This document shows positions 23,450 through 35,149 of a DNA stretch of 64,000 bases, piece by piece; position 1 is the first letter of the stretch, and the number at the start of each line of letters is the position of its first letter. The notes below the pieces were generated by a model, which made no database searches, had not been told where the DNA came from, and was given only the letters and a program-made list of their open reading frames with translations. The DNA lies in NCBI GenBank assembly GCA_028023455.1, contig JAQFVV010006255.1, positions 4,760,501-4,824,500 of the forward strand, written 5' to 3'. The translations under genes were made by a program, and so were the position numbers. The stretch comes from Epiperipatus broadwayi (Eukaryota; Onychophora; Udeonychophora; Euonychophora; Peripatidae).

Positions 23450-26290
23450 AATAAAGGATGAATTTTTGTCAAAGAATGAATTTGAGCATTGGAAATTTGT
23501 CAAATATTTATGAGGAACAATACACATGATCTAAAAATAATGTATTTCACACAATAGATTATATATTAGTAGAGAAAGAGGGAGTGAATAAAGTATGGAA
23601 AATTAAAGTGTTTGATAATGAAGAAAGAGAGAGAGTATGTAATAGTGATCATAATTTTTTTATAATAGAAATGGTTAGTAATGTGATGGAAAATAGTAAT
23701 AAAATGATAGTAAAAGATGTGGATGGAGAATAAATGATAAGAATAAGTTAGAACAATATAAAAGTTGAAGGAAACATGGAAGAGTTGGATGGGGGTGAGT
23801 ATAAGGACTAATGGGGTAAAGTAGAAAAAGTGGCAAATAGGGTTTTAGATGAGAATATTCAGGAGAATAAAAATAATAGGAAAGTGAAAATTAGTAAAAG
23901 TCTAAAAGAGAGGGGGTAGCATGCAGAGAATATTATTAAGAACAAAGAAAGTGAAAAAGATGTTAATGTTAAATGGAAAAAGTGTTTAAAAAAAGATTGG
24001 TTAAAATAGATAATTATATAGAGAGAATGAAATTGAATAGTAAATTGTTGGAAGATATTAATAAAAGTGGAAGAGATAGTAGTAAGAAATTTTAGAAATA
24101 CATTTAAAAAAATGTAAGGGAGAGAGAAATAGTATTACTAGATGATGAGGAAATACAATGTAGCTCTAGAAAAGAATTAGAGACAACCTTATAACAAACA
24201 TGAAAGGTTATAGTAATGGAAATATTAGGTTTACAGAAAATGAACTGAATGCGGCATGGAAGAAATTAAAAAGTGGAAAGGCAAGAGGTTTCGATGAATG
24301 GGAAGCAGAGATAGTAATGAATTTAGGACCTAGAACAAAATTAAACCTATTATCATGTTTTAATAAAATGGCACAGAAGAGAGATTTTCCAAGTAGTTGG
24401 AATAATATAAGAGTAAAGCTACTATTTGAAGGACAGGGTAAGGATCATAGAAAGCTAAGCAATTATAGCCGATAGGGGTGTCAGTGTTATACAAAGTGTA
24501 TGCATATATGGTGACTGGAAGGGTCACAAAATGTATGGAAGAAAATAATATAGTGGGTGAAATGCAAGGAGTTTTTGGATTGGATAGGCATATAGAAGAT
24601 AGTTTATTTGTAGTCACACATCTATAGATATGAGCAGAAATAAAGATAGACAATTATATATGGTTTTTATAGATATAGAGAAGGCATACAATAAAGTAAA
24701 TAGAAATAGATTATGAGTAAGTTTAGTAAATTTAGGAATGGAGGTTTAAAGGATTAAAGGATGTTATTAAGAGCTTATATGAAAATAATTACTAACATAT
24801 TCATTATGGAATATAGAATCATTTAATGTTAAAAATGAGATGGAACTAAGGCAAGGATACCCTAGGTCACCTATTTTGTTTTTGTTGTATTTGAGAGAAA
24901 TGAAAAGGCAATAGAAAGATTAGGAATGGGGGGTAGAGATACCATTAATAGGTGGCAAAGGAGTATATACATTATCGGGTCTTTTATTTGTGGATGATGT
25001 CTTCTTGTGCACAGAAGGAATGGAAAATATGCAAGTTATGCTGAAGACATGTGCAAAGATGGATAAAGAGATGGGAGTTAAATTTAGTGAAGAAAAATCA
25101 AAAGTAATGAGGATTAATACTGAGAAAAGTGAAGAGAAAGAATTTTTTATTGGGGGATATAAAATTAAGTGTCGTGAATAGGTATAACTATTTGGAAATC
25201 ATCTTAAGTAATCAGAGAAATTGCTTGGATGAATGGGGGGGGGAAATGATTATTGATGAAAAGAAAAAAAAGTGACTGATAAAGAAATTAACAATGTTTC
25301 CATATAATAAATATGATGTGACAAAAATTGTATGGAAGGAAGTGGCAGTAGCAGGATTAGTATATGGTAATGATGTGTTATGTGTTGGTAAAAGGGTGTT
25401 ACTCATGCATTAGATGCAGATATGTGTACAGCAAAGGAGTAAATTCAAGGAGAAATGGGATGGTCAAGTTTTTATATGAGAGATGCAAAAAACAAAATGA
25501 AAATTCTTGGTAGATTGCAGTTTATGGATAAGAAGAAAATAGTCAAAATAATATTTAAATGGGTTATGAGTAAAAGGCAGGCAACAAGATGGGCATGGTA
25601 TGCAGAAGATTTAAATAAAGAATTTATGTCAGTATACTTATATAAAAAATGGGATGATTGTGTTAGAAGAATTGTTGAATATTATAGTGACAAGGAATCA
25701 GATAATAGATGAATAGATGCATTAATAAAGAATAGGGAGTTGGGAAGATGGAGAACTATTATGGAGAGTAAAAAGATTTTATATATAGAAGTAAATGGAA
25801 TACTGGATGAAAGTTAATTTATGATAATAGCAAGAAAGTAATTTACTGTTTAACACTTGAACTGGATCTTTAGCAACAAGGAAATATACATGTAAATGGG
25901 AAAATGTGAGTGATTTAGTCTGCAAGTTGTGTAAGGAAGGCACCGAAAATATTAGATATCTGTTAATTGAATGTAAATGTCTGAAAGCAGAAAGGGTACA
26001 AATTATGAAGTTGTGGGAGAATAAATATAAACAAAGCGATTATACAAAAAGTGTGTTCTTAGTTTTTATCCTGGATTTGGAAAAAGATATGGGGGATTTA
26101 GATATAAAGGCCATGGAGTTGACAAAGATTATGTTGTGGAAATGGGTTGGAGCAGGATAGAGAAGAATATGGGAAAAGCTTAGGTTGGGGAATGGAAAGG
26201 AAAGATAAAGTGGCTAACAGGTTACTCTGGGCATAGTGGCTGAGAGATTCTTGACTCCGTATAAGAAGTCACAGCACACTGCATTGCATC
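23450..26290 (+). mobile_element. LINE family A, decayed non-LTR retrotransposon
   Basis: Contains, in order: the end of an APE-type endonuclease (IDYILVEKEG, then NSDHNFF, with SDH at 23644-23652); the reverse-transcriptase start (GKARGFDEWEAEI, about 24.27 kb); LYMVFIDIEKAYN (about 24.66 kb); the catalytic box LFVDDVFL (24984-25007; normally YADD/FADD); a KxSEEKSKVM segment; and a C-terminal cysteine motif CKLC...(Y)LLIEC (25921-25974) like the CCHC-type tail of several LINE clades. Frameshifts and stops separate the pieces. A 3' fragment of the same family lies on the minus strand at 8.5-9.66 kb. Its role was self-copying by target-primed reverse transcription; it is now inactive. Clade not assigned. 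Confidence 0.9.
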
Positions 26291-26299
26291 ACTGTTTTA

Positions 26300-26955
26300 A
26301 CATTTTATGTATGCATAGGAATAATATTTTCAATATTACTTGAATTGTTAATTTTTTTTCTAAATTATCTTTCCCATTGTTTTCCAAATCCACAGCTGTA
26401 CTACCATGTTCTCTAACATAATAGATATTTCATAAGTTATTGTCCAATTTGCTGATACAAAAAAAAAATTATTTAATCATTATTTTAAAAATTATATAAA
26501 CATTCAAGCCTCAAAGTGAAAAGATGAGCAGAACAGTTCTCTTCAACTGACCAACTCATATTCTACTTTTCACATTCTTCAGTAAAAAATTGATTCAGTA
26601 ACATTAGCTCCCTAGCCCCCCCCCCCATTTAAAGCACTATGCTTAGATGCACAGGGACATGAATATACATGCAAATAAAGACTAATTTTATCAAATGTTA
26701 TGAAGGATTTAAAAAGCCCTTATGTAATTTTGGAGAAAAAATAAATTCAAAATAAACTAATGAAAATGAATAAAAACTTACAAATCTGGTTAATAGAGAT
26801 AGCAATAAACCAAAGTGAGTAAAACATGTCTTTATTAATGGTAGGAAGTTATTCTGTGGCCACTAAAACTAAAATTAAATCTAAGATAAAAAATTTGTTA
26901 AATATGCTGTTTAAAATGTAGCTTTATATGAAGAATAAACAAACCAATAAAGAAC
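26300..26955. other. Non-coding DNA after LINE A
   Basis: At 26283-26330 a phrase (CACTGTTTTAACAT..TGTATGCATAGG) resembles the unit end of F1 repeats. A C-run lies at about 26613-26626. Otherwise nothing recognised. Confidence 0.5.
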
Positions 26956-26958
26956 TAT

Positions 26959-27175
26959 GCACACCGATTTAAAAAATTTTTAATATATTGTACCAGTTCG
27001 ATTTGTATATTCATTCAACAAGACTTAGAATCTAAGCAAAAGTACCCAAATTCATCCTAAATACACAGGTCATTAGCAATCATGAATTCTAACCTATTTG
27101 CCAATTCCACAAATCTATAACAACATGAACAACATATCTAGTGATACAGAACAATTTAATTCATTCCAGACCCAG
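26959..27175 (+). repeat. Dispersed repeat R2, plus-strand copy
   Basis: Shares a long ordered series of phrases with the reverse complement of 42102-42335: TATTGTACC, CATTCAACAAGACTT, GCAAAAGTACCC, CATGAATT..AACCT, AAATCTATAACA, and a GTGATA..AATTAATT-like end. About 220 bp, diverged. No coding content. It begins the moderately GC-richer block that follows. Confidence 0.75.
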
Positions 27176-27179
27176 AAAC

Positions 27180-29870
27180 ATGGCATAAACATGATAGCTT
27201 ATGGCTAAATATGACTAACTATATTATGAATGAAAAGCTGAATATATGTGATAATATAATATTTATAGTTGGATAGATTAAGGAATGATGAGACTAAAGT
27301 GATTGGTGAATGGCTAATATTGTAATAAAGGAGCGTATAAATTATAATAAAATGGGCATCTACCTATGATAAGCAGGATATCACATAACTCAAATATACT
27401 GAATTCTTTAGAATAATGGATTATCATAAACAAATATTAAGACTAAATAGAATAATGATTCAAACCCTTGAATAAATTGAGATATAAGCTTTAATGAATG
27501 CACTTTAACATAGTCATTGGTATATTATAATCTTAGATTTCATGCAAGTAATCTTAGGTTTCCATATTCATAGGGTTACATAATTTAGTATTTGTACAAT
27601 ACATGATGTTGACACTAACTTGTTACTTAAACATAACAACTAAACTCAGGCTGATACATGTATAGCATATAATTAATATAGTGCAGTTTAATATGCCAAA
27701 AATAATTAGATATCAATTTCTCATAAATAATTTAATAATATTAATGCCACTTTAGAATTAAGAGTATGTAACTAATGATCGTCATGAAATATATATAATG
27801 AATGAGAACCTTTTATCATTTATAATCATGATTGAATTCATATAACAATAATACTGCATTTGGTGCATAATTGCTAATGTTAGATAAATATTATTGACAA
27901 AAGATAATAATATAGGTTACAATGATTATGGGACATGAATACACCATTATTTGAAATTTAACTTAATAAGATTTTATTTACCTATAAAATTAATTGAGTT
28001 TAATGATCTAATATATAGAGAGAATTACTAACGTATCCAGGGATTATTTACCTGAAAAGGCGGGCAGCTTAATACAAGTTTAATGCATGACGTTCCAATA
28101 AAATTAATATTAATAAATAAAAAATGGGTTACTATCATCACAGCATTATGACTTTCAGATATTAAAGGGGCATAAATATAAAATAGTAAAACATTGTGGT
28201 CCTAACATGAATGGCAACAATAGAAATGTTTGGTCCGCTTGCAACCGAGAAGATCTTTATCATATACTAGAGAAAGAGGAGAGTACGACTGCGTTTTGGC
28301 AGAACAGTAACTCAAGATGTGATATGTAAAAAGTGCAGTGGGCTGGCTTTCCAGGGTCATCCACACAGAAAATTCACTGTTAACTTAAAAGTGTTCTGGG
28401 GCAGGAGGGTGCATATGCCATGGTTGGAACAAGTAAGATGAGATAAGTACAGAGTTCCCAATAATCCCAAAAAGGACAAAGGTCCTTAACAACATTGATG
28501 TATCAATTAAAGCCCTAAATAAATCTAGCATCAAGCATAATGGCATGATTAAATATTAAACCATACTATAGATATGAATATGATCTTAAGTAACAGAATG
28601 TCATACATAAGGAAGGAGCGTATTATCCCTTCATGTAAATGAATCCCACATAAATTTAAATAGGCAATATAAATATAACATGAAATGTAATGCTCGGCTG
28701 GCGTTACAAGTAAATGGTTAACTTATTACACTCAAAGAAGGGAAGGTCATTGAGATTACTTTCAAAATATGGCTAGATGTGATTTAATCAATAGCATTAT
28801 GCAACTAATGAGAAACTGATATTACTAATAGAAGGAGTATAGTATTAAGAACAATCCACCATTAAAATATATATAAGGTTATATTCAATCACTACTCAAA
28901 TGAGTGAGCATGTGTTTTGTAAGAAAACTTACGAATATTAATTAAACCTCCGACTAATAATGGGATTGAATAAATAATAAATTAGGCTTGTGAGGTTAGG
29001 TCTAACTGACATATTAACTCAAATCAAAATCAAAATACATAAAACATAATACAATATAAATTGATCAAATTTGCCCACTAAAATAAAGAAATAAATACAG
29101 CATGAAATGGATGAAAAAAATTACAGATTTATAGAGTTATAGAGAGTCGTTACATATGAGATTAAATACAATAAATATCACTGGCACTACACTACCAGTT
29201 TATTAGTAGATAAGGAATTACATTTACAAAGATTAATAAAGTATATATAATTGAAATAGGAGTACGAGAGTTCTTTAAAGTGGCATTGAAATGGTTACCT
29301 TCCGACGATGTGTAGACTTGCTGACCAGACAGATTAACATTCTTGCGAAACTTTATATTAAAGGATGGGTAACAATACTTAGTTCATTGAGTGGCAGGAA
29401 ACTTCTCCATAAAATCACCTTATACTTTTAATTAGGCAGTTCATCGGTTTTGTATAACAGGAATAGCATTATTGCTCGGAGACGATCTGGGAAAATCAGG
29501 GAAAAGATGAATTTGTCCCACTACCCAAGCATCATTGATTCTGTTAGCCCACAAACATAAAAAAAATCTCTCCTTTTCTTGTCTAATTCAGCTTTATTTA
29601 TCCATCTCTATTATCTCAGGAATGGTTTTAAAGAATCACCTGAGGCAATCCAGATATCAAATTACCTTGTATCATCTCAATCAGCAGGAAATATGCTTTT
29701 GTCTTTAAATCTAGTAAAAGATGTAACTGAATGATAAGTTCCCGAAATTATTGTTTGAATCTATTTCCAATTTGGAAACAGATCCGAATAGATATAATTC
29801 TAATTAAATTATTAGACTGGCCAAAATTAATTAAATCAGTGACTTTTTATTAAATTACTTTGTCACTCTT
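27180..29870. other. Less AT-rich block of unknown nature
   Basis: Base composition changes here: fewer homopolymers, more CpG, with the most complex DNA at 28180-28520 and 29280-29700. All frames are closed by stops at short intervals, and I recognise no protein motif. It may be the body of an uncharacterised mobile element whose end is R2. No terminal repeats were found by eye. Confidence 0.4.
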
Positions 29871-29874
29871 TTGT

Positions 29875-31990
29875 TCACTAAATTTAAGTTATGCTAATTA
29901 CCTTCCAGAACTTTCTCAAGTATTGTATCAGCTTCTATAACTATTTCATATGAGCTAATGTTAAAAATAAAAAATAAAACAAATATAATACTATTTTATA
30001 TAATATTATAGGTATCCGTCATACATACGCACACATACACGACTATTTATGGTTATAGAATTAAATATTCCCAGTCTTTAAACTATAATTAACTTTATAA
30101 ATCAAACACTTATAGATAAACATTTAAAATTATTATGGAAGGATGGAAATAGTTATGTGTATATGCATGTTTTAACCCAAACATATGGAAGGATGGGTTT
30201 GAACCCCATCTCATGGTTAATCATATCGTCAGACAATGAAGCAAAAATATGTATCACAGATTTACCGCTTCAATATTAAAAAAATGATTTAATTTTTTTC
30301 ATAAAATTATCTTAGTGTGAATAAATATTTTAAAAACGGAACACTGTACAAGATATGAAAAAAACAAGCAACTTTATAATTTTTTAAAAATTACATATTT
30401 TAATATTAGATTTTAAATTGCTATCTTATACAATTATAAATTTTTCTAATGATTCTTAAAATAAAATATTTTCATCAATTGATACAAGTTATTATTACTG
30501 TCAAGACCCTAGCGGTTGTCTCTTTCTGAAAATATAAAAAAACATAAAGGACTTTTCAAAACGGTTTTAAAATATAATAAGATCAATATTTGAAACAAAT
30601 AATCATCTGAAAGAAAAAATATAATCCAGCAAAATGTTATGTAATGACAAATTATTGGATGGCTTTTAAGTGAGAGATATTTTTAAAAAACTTTTTTAGG
30701 ATTTTCTGCATAAAAAATATATGAATGCAAACAAAGCTACATTAATTTTTCCATAAAAATCAGAATGGAAAGCGTGTTATCTATTGTTGCCTTTCTATAG
30801 ATTTATTTTAAATCAGCATTAGAAATGACATGGGCCATTCAGTATAGTAAGCAATAAAAAAAACTATTAATCATAATCCAGCAAAGTTTTAATAATTGTC
30901 TTGGATGAACATAAAAACATGTAAACCAAAGAAATCATATTAATCTGATATTTACTTAAAAGAATAATATGTGATAAACACTGCCACTTGATATTGTGGC
31001 TAGTAAACTTGTCCATTGTATCAATGATCTTATCTGGATTAGTCAAAAATTGATTTTTTTTTCAAAGTTACACTTCAGGAAATCAGGTCATAAAATCAAA
31101 TCAGCTAACCATCTAATTATTGATTGTTAAAATGAGTGCCTAAATATTGTTTGCTAGAGAATAAAATAGGAATGGATTATGCTGAAACTTCTATCTCTTA
31201 TCATTTAGTAAGTTTATGATTGATGCCACTTCTTTGAGTGTTCCTGAAGAATAAGTCTTTGTCCTCCAGTGATTTATTTAAAATATGTTTTAACTTTATA
31301 CATATGATGAACTGATAATTAATATTAACATGCATATCAATTTTGTTAAGAACTTGAAATCCAAAAATTAAATATAAAATAAATTATTTTAGATATTATA
31401 AACTTATGCCAATATAATTAAGGGAAACTGCTTTTTATATAGATTTGATAAATTTTATAAAGGTTTTAATTTTCATTATAGAAATAAAAGCTTAAAATTT
31501 GATATGAACAAGATTCAGCATAGTGAATAATTCTGCTAAATTATTCTCATCCACTTAATCCAAACTTTAATAATATATAAAATCATTAACAATTGATAGT
31601 ACAACTTTAAAAGAAATAAACATTTGAATTAATTTTAAAAAAAGTAACAATTGAATTAATTAAACTGAATTTGATATATCAAAAATACTTATTCTTTAAG
31701 CAATACATATATTAACCAAAAAAGTCCTTGTGCTCATTTGCTCCAAAGCCAGGCATAAAGTTTAAAAATATTTAGCAGTTATTTTTTATGCAAACAAAGA
31801 TAATCGATTCTACATTTGTGGTACAGAAGATTATTATGGAAAACTATTAAGTATTAAAACTCCACATGTAGTAACTTTATTCATCATTAATAAGCTATAT
31901 CCGTTTTATACTGTAATACTGCCCTATTTACAGTATTACCATTTTATTGTAAATTTATTTTTTATTATAAGTGATAATTTTATTTACTTT
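29875..31990. other. AT-rich non-coding DNA with a tRNA T-arm-like hairpin
   Basis: At about 30200-30222 the minus strand reads GATGGGGTTCAAACCCATC, which folds as a T arm and contains a B-box-like GGTTCAAACC. No matching A box or cloverleaf was found, so it is only a possible SINE trace. The rest is A/T-rich filler. Confidence 0.45.
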
Positions 31991-31997
31991 TACAAAT

Positions 31998-32060
31998 TAA
32001 TAGGCTTAGTGGTTAAAAACCCTTGTCAGTCCATGATTTCAGGTTTGAATTCAGAATGGG
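31998..32060 (+). repeat. Degenerate tRNA-derived SINE head
   Basis: An A-box-like TAGGCTTAGTGG (32001-32012) and a B-box-like GGTTTGAATTC (32042-32052) are spaced as in a tRNA promoter. The anticodon arm no longer folds. Probably an old SINE fragment; no body or tail delimited. Confidence 0.45.
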
Positions 32061-32064
32061 TAAA

Positions 32065-32875
32065 ACTTAGCAATTTTATTAGATTCCAACAGGTTTGAGA
32101 TTTTCCTTTGAAGTAACTAATCTATAAACAACCCAGACAATTAAAATGAAAAATGTAGCAAAATCCTCCTGATAAGATAATATCTTCTTTACAATTACCT
32201 TTTTTTTTTTTTTTTGAAGAACTGTTGAAGAGGCCTTAGCCTTACTATTTAAAAGCTCTTTTCTTATTACTTATCTATATTTAAAATAGATATGAAAATA
32301 ATTTTCATAATGTTTACATTTAATTAAATAAAAAAAATATTTCCATCATTTAAAAAAATGTGTTGCTAATTAATTAAGCAATAAAAACAATCTGAAAACA
32401 ATTAGAAATGTATATCTAAAAAAAAGTTAAAATTGTAGTGATATAGTTTCATATTACACTTATTTCCATCACATGTTAAACATGACATTTTTTATCCCAC
32501 ATGCTAAAATAAATTTGATTTTTTATTCTCATTTAAAAGTTTAGATTATTAAAAACCACAACTAAATACACTAAACATATAAAATTTAATAAAATATTAG
32601 TGCAAATTGACAATGGAAACCTTTAACTTCACTTAATTAAATTTATAAGAAATGTTTTAGACAAGAAACACTAACATGATGACATTAATTACTAAAAGAT
32701 ATCACAATTTCATACAAGAAAGCATATAAGTGGAGTCATATGATATCCTACTAATGCATTTTATTTATTTTATATGTAATTAACTATGTAATGTTTCATT
32801 TTGCACAAATTTTTTATAGATATATATTATCACTGTTAATTTCTAATGTAAAAAATGCAGACTCTACATATCAAC
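32065..32875. other. AT-rich non-coding DNA
   Basis: Includes a poly-T run near 32200. Nothing else recognised. Confidence 0.6.
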
Positions 32876-34104
32876 TATAATTCTTTCTCAGTCTTTCTAT
32901 CCATTGTTCTAACTTTCAGCCTTTCAAAATTCTTTACATATTTAGGTAATCAGCAATCTTATTCCTATCTCTTTTTTTCTTTTATTCACAAATAATCTAT
33001 TTTCATTTCTGATCATCTAAATCTCTCCATCACATAAAAATGCACTCTAATCAACAAAAGCAACTTTTTTTTTGTCTTATTACAATAACTTTTTCCTTTA
33101 TTCAATGTCATTATAGACTACGTGCTTCATTGTAACATCTTTTATCTTTTGAGTTATTTCCATAATCAAATAAATTCCTTTCTAAATATTGAAAAACATT
33201 AACTTCCTTTAAAAATTATACCCAAGTGTTACTCTTTAATCTTTTCACAGCTGTATAAATAATCATTCTTTACACTTAGATATATTGACTTTCATGCTAA
33301 ACTTTCTACATTATATAATCCATCAATTTTAATTAATATTTGTTAAACTCATTTTCATTATCTGTAAGTATTATCAGATCATCTGCAAACTAATCAATAA
33401 ATTTTTTATCTTTTTATGAAAACCATATTTTTTAAGAAATTCATTTAAAATAAATATTGAACAAAAAAATAAACAAATCTAGCTATTCTGTATGAGAATT
33501 ATTTAATCATACAAATATTTTTTGCTTCTTGTATTAAATTTTCTGATACCCATTTCTCTTTCTAATCTATATTTCTTTTTAAAATATTCAAAAAATAATC
33601 AAATAAAAGGATTTTCAGATTAATAAAATAAATATCAACTCTTTCTATATATTCTATTTCTATCCTTTTTAAATTCAAGTAGTTCTTTAATTATAATTAT
33701 GTTTAAGCTATTGTAAATATATCTAGTCAATGGCTCAATATTTTAGCTACATGTAAAACTAAATTTATTGTTTTAAAATCCTCACATTTTATTATTGCAT
33801 TAGAACTTCTCTCTAAAGGAATCAGATCTGTTGCAAAAAAAATTACTGGCCACTCATCTGATTCATAAATTACTTACAAATAATAAACTCTTAAATCTCC
33901 TCTCCAAAAAAAAAAAAATTTCAGCAAATTAACTGGAATTTTATCAATTACCTTAATTCATCACAGGATCACTATCTTATACTAGCACCTAATTGTTTAT
34001 AAACAAAGCAAAACTCTCCATACAGTATTGCCACCCTGTGCTAACCAGAGTAATCTATGAATGCCAGAAGGCTTGTGCATAAAATCCCTATCTAATGCCT
34101 ACTC

Positions 34105-34160
34105 ATCCAATATCCCTCGACTAGTTTCTGGCTTGTGGTCATCGTCAGTGAGGAGCTTTG
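34105..34160 (-). ncRNA. Hammerhead-ribozyme-like motif, F1 left arm (best core)
   Basis: On the minus strand: stem I strand GCTCCTCA; CTGACGA (34142-34148); stem II TGAC-CACAA-GCCA (34129-34141, three of four pairs); GAAAC (34124-34128); TAGTC with GUC cleavage triplet; then GAGGGATA (34111-34118). CUCCUC can pair with GAGGG if the A before the box stays unpaired. All core positions match the consensus (N7 = C is allowed). Stem III is minimal (palindromic ACTAGT). Its mirror copy lies in the right arm, so RNA across the fold-back could form a long duplex instead. Confidence 0.6.
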
Positions 34161-34187
34161 AATCTGGGTGCAGTGCTCTCAAATCCA

Positions 34188-34240
34188 AAGCTCCTCACTG
34201 ACGATGGCCACAAGCCAGAATCTAGTCGAGGGATATTGGA
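34188..34240 (+). ncRNA. Hammerhead-ribozyme-like motif, F1 right arm
   Basis: CTCCTCA (34191-34197), CTGACGA (34198-34204), a perfect stem II TGGC-CACAA-GCCA (34205-34217), GAATC (34218-34222; GAAAC expected, so the A15.1 position is changed), TAGTC (34223-34227) and GAGGGATA. Its stem II is the best of all F1 copies, while the opposite arm keeps the intact GAAAC. Together the arms show what the family motif looks like. Confidence 0.55.
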
Positions 34241-35149
34241 TGAGTAAGCATTAGATAGGGATTTTATACACAAGCCTTCTGGCATTCATTGATTATTCTG
34301 GTTAGCACGGAGTGGCAATACTGTATGGAGAGTTTTGCTTTGTACCTTAATTCATCTTAGTTATAGTTTCTGCCACTTCATTTTTCATTACTGGACAACT
34401 CATTTTATTCTTATTTACCATATTTTCCTTTTCTATTAGTATAGAAGATATTCCCTTTAGCAAGAAAAAAAGTATTCTTTTCATATTTTTATTATATTCA
34501 TACTCTTTATTAAAAATTTGACATTTTTGATTAAATTGATATTTTACCTCAAGACTGTTCTTCATTCTCAGATTGTTTTATTCTACTGCACATTACACTT
34601 ACTTTAGGTTTTTCGCTCTATATTCCTTTTCCAACCATGTTTGTCTAGCTTTATCTGTTACATGTCATAATTCATTGTTAAGTATTTTTTCTATATATAC
34701 TTAGTATAAATTTATATTTTTAATATTTTCTTCTCTATTTAATTTTATCAATCATCTCATAAAGTTTTTTTTTTTGTTTTTGCACTTTTACTTTTTTCAC
34801 AAATATATTCAAATTTTAGTTTGTACTTACATCATCAATAATTTTTTTATTAACTTTTCATTTTCCCATTCAATAAGCTTAAAATGTTTTCCTTATGTCA
34901 TTATTTCCATTATTTAATTATTAATATTTCCACCCACCTCTCTCACCTTTCCTCTTTTTAAAGACTTTTTACAAACATAAAAATGCACAAAGCAAATCAG
35001 CCCCTCAGACTTTGGGGATGCTTGCTTTTGTAAAACAGTCAAATTAATAGCCGAGTGTTTGATAGATTATGTAGGTTTTGGTGGATTTGCTATCAAATCT
35101 TTATTTGATTGTGCACAGCTCTTAAATTCACTAAATGTATAACCCCCAT

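Larger units (their letters stand above)
33949..34356. repeat. F1 insertion with 14-bp target-site duplication
   Basis: The insert 33963-34342 is flanked by identical TACCTTAATTCATC at 33949-33962 and 34343-34356. Removing the insert and one copy brings together adjoining parts of a reverse-transcriptase domain, so this is a true insertion site. Inside, 34003-34343 is a near-perfect fold-back (ACAAAGCAAAACTCTCC at one end, its complement at the other) with arms of about 165 bp, centred near 34.17 kb. A 14-bp duplication is typical of target-primed reverse transcription and too long for common cut-and-paste transposons. Confidence 0.85.
32880..34985 (-). mobile_element. LINE relic (second family), split by an F1 insertion
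   Basis: Minus-strand reverse-transcriptase remains, from right to left: NKARQTWLEKEY-like upstream region (about 34.65 kb); KNEVAETITKMN (about 34.36 kb); [F1 insertion]; IDKIPVNLLK (about 33.94 kb); FFATDLIPLE and IIKCEDFKTINLVLHVAKIL (about 33.75 kb, the IPLPKK..CEDFRTISL block of many metazoan LINEs); EKWVSENLIQEAKNICM; and the catalytic FADDLIILTDNENEF (FADD near 33377-33389). It carries many stops and frameshifts. The two halves on either side of the fold-back belong to one domain, so the LINE was there first. Confidence 0.85.

Noticed and set aside
24360-24653. 97-codon minus-strand open frame inside LINE A
   Set aside because: Antisense shadow of the RT coding strand, whose plus-strand translation carries the recognisable motifs.
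30170-30240. CTGACGA plus hairpin on the minus strand as a further hammerhead
   Set aside because: The second box reads GAGAT, stem II has only three pairs and no cleavage-site strand was found; the T-arm-like hairpin is better kept as a possible SINE trace.
34003-34343. Interpreting the fold-back as a classical MITE
   Set aside because: The flanking duplication is 14 bp and lies 40 bp outside the fold-back on one side, unlike the short fixed duplications of cut-and-paste families.
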